DNA of 48,256 bases from Slackia sp. (GTDB lineage Bacteria; Actinomycetota; Coriobacteriia; Coriobacteriales; Eggerthellaceae), in NCBI GenBank assembly GCA_030525985.1, contig JAUNDR010000010.1:1-48256 (forward strand), written 5' to 3'. A program made the translations under genes and the position numbers. Position 1 is the first letter of the stretch. Every line of letters begins with the position of its first letter. Shown piece after piece: positions 42,797-48,256 of this stretch. Under the pieces are notes generated by a model. That model was given only the letters and a program-made list of their open reading frames with translations. It made no database searches and was not told the origin of the DNA.

Positions 42797-43627
42797 ATGC
42801 TTACCATCGGATGCCATCTGTCGTCATCGAAGGGTTTTCTCTCCATGGGGAGGACGGCCTCGTCGATCGGCGCGGATACGTTCGCCTTCTTCACGCGCAA
42901 TCCGCGCGGCGGCTCTGCGAAGGCGATCGACGCGGACGATGCTGCGGTCCTGAATGCATGGATGAGGGAGCGGGGCTTCGGAAAGTTGGTCGCCCATGCT
43001 CCGTATACGCTCAATTGCTGCTCCGATAAGCCGCATGCGCGCGAATTCGCCCGTCAAGCCATGGCCGACGATCTCGTGCGCATGGAGTTCACGCCGCATA
43101 ATTACTACAACTTCCATCCGGGAAGCCATGTGAAGCAAGGCGCGGAGGCGGGTATCGAGATGATCGCCGCGGTGCTCAACGACGTGCTTGCCCCCGAACA
43201 GACCACCACGGTGCTGCTCGAAACCATGGCGGGCAAGGGCACGGAAGTGGGACGCAGCTTCGAAGAGCTCGCCGCCATCATCGATCGCGTGGAGCTTGCC
43301 GACCATATGGGCGTGTGCTTCGACACGTGCCACGTCCACGATGCGGGGTATGACATCGTGAACGATCTCGACGGCGTGCTGGAGGAATTCGACCGCGTGC
43401 TCGGCATCGATCGTTTGAAGGCGGTGCATATCAACGACAGCAAGAATCCGTGCGGCGCGCACAAAGACCGCCATGAGACGATCGGGGCGGGACATATCGG
43501 CATCGAGGCGTTCGAGCGCATCGTGAACCATCCTGCTTTGCGCGATCTGCCGTTCATTCTGGAAACCCCGAATGAACTGGACGGATATGCGAACGAAATC
43601 GAGGTTTTGCGCAATTTGCAGCGCTGA
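42797..43627 (+). CDS. nfo: Deoxyribonuclease IV (endonuclease IV, AP endonuclease)
   Basis: 276 residues, AP-endonuclease TIM barrel with zinc ligands in [61 protein letters not shown] and the final LETP. It incises DNA at abasic sites in base-excision repair. The ATG at 42797 ([14 protein letters not shown]) has AAAGGCGG 7 nt upstream and matches the family start; the longer open frame is not conserved-looking. Length is normal. It ends at a terminator. Confidence 0.94.
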   Translation: MLTIGCHLSSSKGFLSMGRTASSIGADTFAFFTRNPRGGSAKAIDADDAAVLNAWMRERGFGKLVAHAPYTLNCCSDKPHAREFARQAMADDLVRMEFTPHNYYNFHPGSHVKQGAEAGIEMIAAVLNDVLAPEQTTTVLLETMAGKGTEVGRSFEELAAIIDRVELADHMGVCFDTCHVHDAGYDIVNDLDGVLEEFDRVLGIDRLKAVHINDSKNPCGAHKDRHETIGAGHIGIEAFERIVNHPALRDLPFILETPNELDGYANEIEVLRNLQR

Positions 43628-43712
43628 TGGCTTTTGGCCGCGATGCCTGCGGCGGGCGGGCGATTCCGACTCCCGCCTGCCGGCGCGATCGGTTTCGGCT
43701 GCGTATGTCGAT

Positions 43713-43766
43713 GCCGGCGGGTTCGAGCAATGCCGTGCATCTTGCTTTTTGCCCGCCGGCTTTTTT
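43713..43766 (+). terminator. Terminator after nfo
   Basis: GCCGGCGGG (43713-43721) pairs with CCCGCCGGC (43752-43760), followed by six Ts; an inner AGCAA/TTGCT stem (43726-43730 with 43742-43746) lies in the loop. Confidence 0.8.
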
Positions 43767-43871
43767 GATTCGACTTCCCGCACCTCGATTCCGTTTTTCG
43801 GAACTACCTCGGTTTTCGAGCGATTTGACACGGGCTTTACAGAAGGTGCCGCCATCTGAGGCCTGCATGGC

Positions 43872-43917
43872 TATACTGAAAACACTGTGCAACAAGCTCG
43901 CAAAGCGGGCTTTTTCT
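43872..43917 (+). promoter_or_regulatory. -10 element and terminator-like leader hairpin before ppx/gppA
   Basis: TATACT (43872-43877) is followed by AAGCTCGC-AAA-GCGGGCTT (43894-43912, one G-U pair) and a T-rich tract. The start codon is only 24 nt further on. This looks like a short attenuator or start-site-proximal terminator; no leader peptide or ligand pocket is visible. A TTGACA at 43826 is too far away to be its -35. Confidence 0.45.
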
Positions 43918-43940
43918 CTGCAATGAGCGAGGTCATGTTC

Positions 43941-44846
43941 ATGAATTACGGGGTTATCGACGTCGGGTCGAATACGGTGCGCCTGTGCATTTACGACGTG
44001 TCGGCCGATGGCAAGAAGTTCAAAACGATCGTAAATCGCAAAACCATGGCGGGTTTGGCGGCTTATGTGCAAGACGGAGCGATTTCCGACGAAGGCATCC
44101 GGGTGGCGGCGGAAAGCGTACGTAAATGCCTTAAACGTGCGGCGTATCTCAAGCCCGTTCGCGTCGATGTGTTCGCCACGGCCGTTTTGCGCAATATAGC
44201 GAACGGCCCGCAGGCTATCGCCGCGATCGAGCAGGCGGCGGATTGCACGATAACGTTGCTGTCCGAAGAGGACGAGGCGCATTTGGGCTTTGCGGGCGCG
44301 TCGTCGAAAGACGAGCTGGTCAACGGCGTATTGGTGGATATCGGCGGCGGGTCTTCGGAGGTCACGCTTATCGCCGATCGCAAAGACGTCATGCGCGCCA
44401 GTCTGCCGCTCGGGTCGCTTTCGTCGTATAGGAAGCATGTGCGCGACATCATGCCGACGCAAGAAGAGTTCGCGGCCATCCAGGGGGAGGTGCGCGCGCT
44501 CTTGGAGGCGGATGCGCACGGCATGGCGGAGCATCGTGTGCGCCGGCTGTTCGGCGTCGGCGGCAGCGTGCGCGCGCTTGCCGAAGTGAACGCTCACCTT
44601 GCAAAAGGGGCGTCGGACAGGGATATGACGCATGACGACGTGCATCGTTTGGCGGAGGACATGTTCGCACGCCGCCGCGTGTTCCTCGATGCCGTGCTGC
44701 ATGCGGCGCCGGAGCGCATCCATACGATCGCGTGCGGTCTTGCCATTCTCACCGAGCTTTTCGACGATTTCGATGCCGATACGCTGCATATCTGCAGCAA
44801 CGGCGTGCGCGAGGGATATTTGATAGAGCGTATTTTGGGCGCATAA
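43941..44846 (+). CDS. Ppx/GppA-family phosphatase
   Basis: 301 residues, actin-like ATPase fold: phosphate-1 GVIDVGSNTVRLCIYD at the N-terminus, LLSEEDEAHLGFAGA, and phosphate-2 LVDIGGGSSEVTLI. This family hydrolyses polyphosphate or pppGpp. At this length it is the short class with only the two core domains and no C-terminal HD domain. The preferred start is ATG 43941 because GCGAGG is 8 nt upstream; in-frame ATGs at 43923 and 43935 are alternatives. A link to the stringent response through the RelA/SpoT gene in this window is plausible but unproven. Confidence 0.88.
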   Translation: MNYGVIDVGSNTVRLCIYDVSADGKKFKTIVNRKTMAGLAAYVQDGAISDEGIRVAAESVRKCLKRAAYLKPVRVDVFATAVLRNIANGPQAIAAIEQAADCTITLLSEEDEAHLGFAGASSKDELVNGVLVDIGGGSSEVTLIADRKDVMRASLPLGSLSSYRKHVRDIMPTQEEFAAIQGEVRALLEADAHGMAEHRVRRLFGVGGSVRALAEVNAHLAKGASDRDMTHDDVHRLAEDMFARRRVFLDAVLHAAPERIHTIACGLAILTELFDDFDADTLHICSNGVREGYLIERILGA

Positions 44847-44850
44847 CGCA

Positions 44851-44876
44851 GGAAAGGAGCCGATCGGCTCCTTTCC
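44851..44876. terminator. Bidirectional terminator between ppx/gppA and hsp20
   Basis: A 26-nt perfect palindrome (GGAAAGGAGCC, centre GATC, then its complement) lies between the two convergent stop codons. Confidence 0.85.
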
Positions 44877-44907
44877 TTATGGGGTGGAGGGGAATGGGAC
44901 TGCTCGT

Positions 44908-45354
44908 TTAACCCTCGATCGAGATGAGGCGCTTCGCCTCTTCGGGGGCGGGAAGTTCTTTTTTCGGAACGACGATGCGCAGGATGCCGTCTTCGAATTT
45001 CGCGCGGATGTCGTCTTCCGAGATGTCTTCGCCGACATAGAAGCTGCGACGGCAGCTGCCCGTGAAGCGCTCCTTGCGCAGGTACGTGCCGTTATCGGAT
45101 TTCTCCTCGGTGGCCGACTCGGTGCTTGCCTGGATGGTGAGATATCCGTCCTGCAATTCGGCATGGACGTTTTCCTTCTTGAATCCCGGCAGGTCGATGT
45201 CGAATTCGTAAGCCTTGTCGGTCTCTTTGATATCGGTCTTCATCATGGCGGGCATGGCCTGCTGCTTGGCTTGCGGGCGTCCGCCGAACATATCGAAGGG
45301 GTCGCTCAAAAAATCGGCGAAGAAATCGTTCTTGCGTGCGGGAACCAACATCAT
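44908..45354 (-). CDS. Small heat-shock protein Hsp20 (alpha-crystallin domain)
   Basis: 148 residues. A short N-terminal arm (DFFADFLSDPFDMFGG) precedes the alpha-crystallin domain: MMKTDIKETDKAYEFDIDLPGFKKENVHAEL, then YLTIQASTE, and FEDGILRIVVPK with the conserved A-x-x-x-n-G-I-L-type motif. It holds unfolding proteins in the cytoplasm without ATP. I take the second ATG (45354), 5-6 nt from GGAG; the first ATG at 45360 is too close. A perfect CIRCE operator lies upstream, so HrcA control is expected. Confidence 0.93.
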   Translation of the reverse strand: MMLVPARKNDFFADFLSDPFDMFGGRPQAKQQAMPAMMKTDIKETDKAYEFDIDLPGFKKENVHAELQDGYLTIQASTESATEEKSDNGTYLRKERFTGSCRRSFYVGEDISEDDIRAKFEDGILRIVVPKKELPAPEEAKRLISIEG

Positions 45355-45449
45355 GGTCATCTCCTGTCTGTGCGGCGGATGCCATCTCGTAGGGCTCTTC
45401 GGTGCGGGATATGCTCTGCATCCGCTCGTCTTCTTCGTTTACGTTTCGC

Positions 45450-45455
45450 ACTATA
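45450..45455 (-). promoter_or_regulatory. -10 element for hsp20
   Basis: Minus-strand TATAGT, 95 nt upstream of the hsp20 start, directly below the CIRCE dyad, which would cover the -35 region. Confidence 0.5.
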
Positions 45456-45464
45456 GTCCTCGTG

Positions 45465-45491
45465 TTAGCACTCTGCAAGTGAGAGTGCTAA
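45465..45491. promoter_or_regulatory. CIRCE operator (HrcA site) for hsp20
   Basis: TTAGCACTC (45465-45473), 9-nt spacer, GAGTGCTAA (45483-45491): an exact match to the CIRCE consensus, extended by GTG/CAC on the outside to 12-bp arms. It sits 10 bp above the hsp20 -10, where bound HrcA would block RNA polymerase until heat shock. Confidence 0.96.
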
Positions 45492-45799
45492 CACGCAACC
45501 GTCCCGTTACCTTCTTCGCGATCGCACCGGGAGCGTATGTGCGCGTCCGCATCGTGGAATGCGTCGCAGGGGGGTAGGAGGGGCGTCGGTTTTCCTCGAT
45601 GGGATTCGTGCGATTCGTCATCGCGACCGCATCGCCCGGTTTCGTTGGACGACGCCGTCTGCCGACGGAGAAAAAACGCGCCGCCATCGGCACTATCTTG
45701 TGGTAAAGTGACCGCCATACGAAACGTCGGCGTCATGAATGCCGATGCGTTTGCCGATATCGGGCGATGTGCCCGTTCGTCCGTCCGAAAGGAGCTGCA

Positions 45800-45865
45800 A
45801 TGAACCAGATATCCGTGTTCGCGCCGATCGCTTCTTCTCGGGCATGGTGGTGGCGTAGCTTGTAG
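45800..45865 (+). CDS. Trp-rich leader peptide (attenuator)
   Basis: A 21-residue ORF beginning MNQISVFAPIASS and ending Arg-Ala-Trp-Trp-Trp-Arg-Ser-Leu-stop. AAAGGAG lies 7 nt before its ATG, so it should be translated well. Three Trp codons in a row in a 21-codon peptide followed by a terminator is the classic layout of a trp leader. Ribosomes stalling at these codons when charged tRNA-Trp is scarce would expose the antiterminator arm downstream. Here the downstream gene is a transporter. The gap before it (45492-45799) shows no other gene; a weak -10-like TAAAGT near 45704 may start the transcript. Confidence 0.88.
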   Translation: MNQISVFAPIASSRAWWWRSL

Positions 45866-45881
45866 TCGATCGGTCGATCGC

Positions 45882-45945
45882 GAGCTTTCGTCGCGTTTGC
45901 ATATCAAATGAAACGAATGGCTCCGGGCGACCGGAGCCATTTTTC
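45882..45945 (+). promoter_or_regulatory. Attenuator: antiterminator and terminator hairpins
   Basis: Terminator: AATGGCTCCGG (45916-45926) pairs with CCGGAGCCATT (45931-45941) over GCGA, followed by TTT. Competing antiterminator: GAGCTTTCGT (45882-45891) can pair with ACGAATGGCTC (45913-45923), which contains the left arm of the terminator; an inner TTTG/CAAA helps close it. The two cannot form together. The first arm starts 16 nt after the leader stop, as expected for release when the leader is fully translated. Confidence 0.85.
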
Positions 45946-46006
45946 GTAGAGCCCTCATGGGCGGAAAGTGCCTCGGCTGCATCGGGGCGTTATGGAAGGA
46001 AGACGC

Positions 46007-47344
46007 ATGGCAACATCAACCACCTCGCGCGATTCGTTCACTTCGCGCACGGCGTTCATCATCGCCTGCATCGGCTCTGCCGTCGGCATGAGCGCCATCT
46101 GGCTGTTTCCCTATCGCGTGGCGGAATTGGGAGGCGCGGCCTTTCTGATTCCGTATCTCATCTTCGTCGTTTTGCTCGGACTGACGGGTGTCATCGGCGA
46201 GATGGCGTTCGGTCGCGCCATGGGCACCGGTCCCATGGGGGCGTTTTCGAAGGCGCTCGAGATGCGCGGCGTGAAGCATGCGGGCCCGATCGGCAAGATC
46301 GTCGGCGCCATTCCCACGCTCGGGTCCCTTGGCATCGCCATCGGCTATTCGGTGGTGCTCGGCTGGTTTTTGAAGTATCTGCTCGCCGCAGGCACGGGCT
46401 CGCTTCTGCAGGTTCCCGATATGGGCGCTTACTTCGGCGGGCTTGCCAGCGATTTCGGCAGCGTGGGCTTTCATGCCGCGGCGCTTGTCGTCACGTTCGC
46501 CGTCATGTTGCTGGGCATCTCTCGCGGCATCGAGCGTCTGAACAAGATCATGATGCCGCTGTTCTTCGTGCTGTTCGTGATTATGCTCGTGCGCGTGGCC
46601 ATGCTGCCGGGGGCGTTCGAGGGCTACAAATACCTGTTCGTTCCCGATTGGAGCGCGCTTGCCAATCCCCAAACCTGGGTATTCGCTCTTGGCCAGGCGT
46701 TTTTCGGCCTTTCGCTTGCAGGAAGCGGCACGCTGGTGTACGGCAGCTATCTGAAAAAAGACGTGGACGTGGTGTCTTCCGCGAAAAACGTCGTGATTTT
46801 CTCCACGCTCGCGGCCGTGCTTTCGGCGATGATCGTGGTTCCCGCCGTGTTCGCGTTCGGTCTGGACACGCAGTCGGGCCCGCCGCTGATGTTCATCGCG
46901 TTGCCCCAGGTGTTCCAGGAGATGCCCGCGGGCGGAATCTTCTGCTTCGTGTTCTTCTTGGCGGTGGCGTGCGCGGCGATCACCAGCTTGGTGAACCTGT
47001 TCGAAACGCCGATCGAGGCGCTGCAGGAGCAGCTGCATCTCCCGCGCTGGGGCGCGGTGCTTATCGTCGCGGCCGTCGCATTCGGCGTGGGCGTGTTCAT
47101 TGAAAGCGGAGACGCGGTGAGCGCCTGGATGGATGCGGTTTCCATCTACGCCATTCCGCTCGGAGCGCTTTTGGCCGCCATCATGTTTTTCTGGGTATGC
47201 CCGAAGCACTTCGCCAAAGAGCAGGCGCAAACCGGCCGTGAGAAGAAGATCGGCGCATGGTTCGAGCCTATGACGAAGTATCTCTTCGTCGGCATCACTG
47301 CGGTGGTCATCGTGCTGGGCATCTTCTACGGAGGCATCGGATAG
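46007..47344 (+). CDS. NSS-family sodium:amino-acid symporter, probable tryptophan transporter
   Basis: 445 residues with about eleven hydrophobic segments, as in bacterial neurotransmitter:sodium symporters. Span 1 carries the unwound substrate/Na+ motif GSAVGMSAIWLFPYRVAELGGAAFLIPYL; span 6 has FALGQAFFGLSLAGSGTLVYGSYL. It imports a solute with Na+ across the cytoplasmic membrane. Control by a three-Trp attenuator implies tryptophan; TnaT of Symbiobacterium is a known Trp-transporting NSS member. The ATG at 46007 has GGAAGGAAG upstream; the frame from 45968 begins before that site. Substrate is inferred from regulation, not from residues. Confidence 0.88.
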   Translation: MATSTTSRDSFTSRTAFIIACIGSAVGMSAIWLFPYRVAELGGAAFLIPYLIFVVLLGLTGVIGEMAFGRAMGTGPMGAFSKALEMRGVKHAGPIGKIVGAIPTLGSLGIAIGYSVVLGWFLKYLLAAGTGSLLQVPDMGAYFGGLASDFGSVGFHAAALVVTFAVMLLGISRGIERLNKIMMPLFFVLFVIMLVRVAMLPGAFEGYKYLFVPDWSALANPQTWVFALGQAFFGLSLAGSGTLVYGSYLKKDVDVVSSAKNVVIFSTLAAVLSAMIVVPAVFAFGLDTQSGPPLMFIALPQVFQEMPAGGIFCFVFFLAVACAAITSLVNLFETPIEALQEQLHLPRWGAVLIVAAVAFGVGVFIESGDAVSAWMDAVSIYAIPLGALLAAIMFFWVCPKHFAKEQAQTGREKKIGAWFEPMTKYLFVGITAVVIVLGIFYGGIG

Positions 47345-47389
47345 GCGCGCCCGAGGGTTTCGTCGGCGAAAAGGCGATGCGATTTTCTT

Positions 47390-47469
47390 CGAAAGCGACG
47401 GCTTGCGGGCCGTCGCTTTCGCGTAAGAGCGGGCGCCATCGAGCGTTCTTGGCGACGCCCGATGGCGCC
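47390..47469 (+). terminator. Two hairpins after the NSS gene
   Basis: CGAAAGCGACGG (47390-47401) pairs with 47410-47421, and GGCGCCATCG (47432-47441) with CGATGGCGCC (47460-47469). T runs are short. They separate the symporter from the next gene. Confidence 0.6.
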
Positions 47470-47574
47470 GCTGGATTTTTCGTTAGAAATGCCGCCGAAA
47501 AGGCGATATGTGCAGAATGCTTCGGCACAATGGGTCGGATTCGATTCGATGTCGAGAAACGAAGGGGTTTCGAT

Positions 47575-48256
47575 ATGGTGGATGCGTCGCCTTCCGTGGT
47601 CGTCGATGCTCGCCTTTGCACGGGTTGCGGGCGATGCGTGAAAGACTGCTTCCCAGGGGTCATGCATATGGAGAACGGTTCGGCCGTTTGCCGCGTGTCG
47701 TGCATGGAATGCGGCCATTGCGTCGCGGTATGCCCCGAGGGCGCGGTTCGCATCGAAGGCTCCGATATGGATGGCGTCGAGGAATTCGAGGCTTCGACGT
47801 TCGGCGTGGAACCCGATCATTTGCTGCGATCCATGAAATTCCGTCGAAGCATCCGCTCTTTCAAGGACGGGCCGCTTGGCGAAGACATGCTGCATGCGCT
47901 GATCGAAGCGGGTCGCTATGCTCCTACGGCGCGCAATACGCAAGGCACCGAATTCCTGGTCATCCAAAACGAAATGCCGCAGCTTCAAGAGCTGCTGTGG
48001 CGCTGTATGCCCGCAGTCGTCGAAAGCATGGCAGGCGACCTTCCCGATTACGCCCGCATCTTCGGCGGCATGGTCAGACGTCATGAAGCGACGGGCGAAG
48101 ACGGCCTTCTGCTCGGCGCGCCGGCATTCGTGCTGGTGCTGACCGAGAATATGTGGGACGGCGGGTTGGCGGCCGCCAATATGGAGATGATGGCTGCGGC
48201 ATGCGGCGCGGGCGTGCTGCATTCGGGCTTCATGAAGCGCGTGATAGAGCGCAGTC
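47575..48256 (+). CDS. Ferredoxin-nitroreductase fusion (3' truncated by window edge)
   Basis: The frame is open from ATG 47575 to the window end (227 residues seen). Residues 1-60 carry two 4Fe-4S motifs: Cys15-18-21-25 (CTGCGRCVKDC) and Cys43-46-49-53 (CMECGHCVAVCPEG). From about 84 a nitroreductase-type FMN domain starts with MKFRRSIRSFKDGPL and EAGRYAPTARNTQGTEF. Such fusions accept electrons from ferredoxin clusters to reduce nitro, quinone or enoate compounds. GAAGGGG is 7 nt before the ATG. The C-terminal dimerisation part lies outside the window. Confidence 0.9.
   Translation, partial: MVDASPSVVVDARLCTGCGRCVKDCFPGVMHMENGSAVCRVSCMECGHCVAVCPEGAVRIEGSDMDGVEEFEASTFGVEPDHLLRSMKFRRSIRSFKDGPLGEDMLHALIEAGRYAPTARNTQGTEFLVIQNEMPQLQELLWRCMPAVVESMAGDLPDYARIFGGMVRRHEATGEDGLLLGAPAFVLVLTENMWDGGLAAANMEMMAAACGAGVLHSGFMKRVIERS

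Noticed and set aside
43826-43831. TTGACA as -35 for the Ppx/GppA promoter
   Set aside because: It is 40 nt from the TATACT element and no -10 lies at a 16-18 nt spacing.
1-48256. CRISPR arrays, phage genes or insertion sequences
   Set aside because: I saw no regularly spaced direct repeats, no integrase or transposase motifs, and no structural phage genes on either strand.

Overview
The window reads as one high-GC chromosomal segment of an actinobacterium, most likely class Coriobacteriia, family Eggerthellaceae. Three things point there. The LuxR-type regulator has a multi-membrane-span N-terminus. A Tat-exported FAD/FMN reductase of the fumarate/urocanate-reductase type lies divergent to it. 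RecJ is fused to a RecQ-like helicase. The genus cannot be fixed from sequence alone. I see no phage, insertion sequence, tRNA, rRNA or CRISPR array. Most genes are core chromosomal genes, with accessory modules between them.

Layout. 1-1253 is the 3' part of glmM. 1546-8092 is a small-molecule module: a nitrilase-family amidase (minus strand), then a divergent set DUF1177, DUF917, a short HyuA-like ATPase-fold protein and a second DUF917, which looks like cyclic-amide/hydantoin-type metabolism. 8426-14449 is a five-gene ABC importer of the nickel/peptide type. I read it as nickel uptake because two tandem GTGTTAC-N13-GTAACAC dyads (a NikR-type operator) precede it and one ATPase has a 12-histidine patch. 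Two copies of a roughly 208-nt structured repeat follow the stop codons of hyuA-like and nikA; their first hairpin differs at four base pairs, all compensated.

14782-21170 holds trmB, glmU, prs, an Mbeg1-like hydrolase (with a 19-bp inverted repeat upstream) and pth. 21343-25010 is the secreted flavin reductase and its divergent membrane LuxR regulator. 25209-33604 holds the RecJ-RecQ fusion, the RelA/SpoT homologue, an MBL hydrolase, and the Pit phosphate transporter with its DUF47 partner. 33868-35349 has a trigger-factor-like protein lacking the PPIase domain and a small LuxR-type HTH protein. 35440-44846 holds an M16C peptidase, hisS-aspS, a PGPGW-type small membrane protein, nfo and a Ppx/GppA homologue. 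44908-45491 is hsp20 with a perfect CIRCE operator.

The clearest unexpected system is at 45800-47344. A 21-residue leader peptide with three consecutive Trp codons is followed by a mutually exclusive antiterminator and terminator, then by an NSS-family sodium symporter. This is a tryptophan attenuator controlling a transporter rather than biosynthesis, and it predicts that the symporter imports tryptophan. The window ends inside a ferredoxin-nitroreductase fusion.

Functional links: GlmM and GlmU are consecutive steps to UDP-GlcNAc. RecJ-RecQ and RelA/SpoT overlap by 11 nt. HisRS and AspRS are 9 nt apart. Pit and DUF47 form the usual pair.
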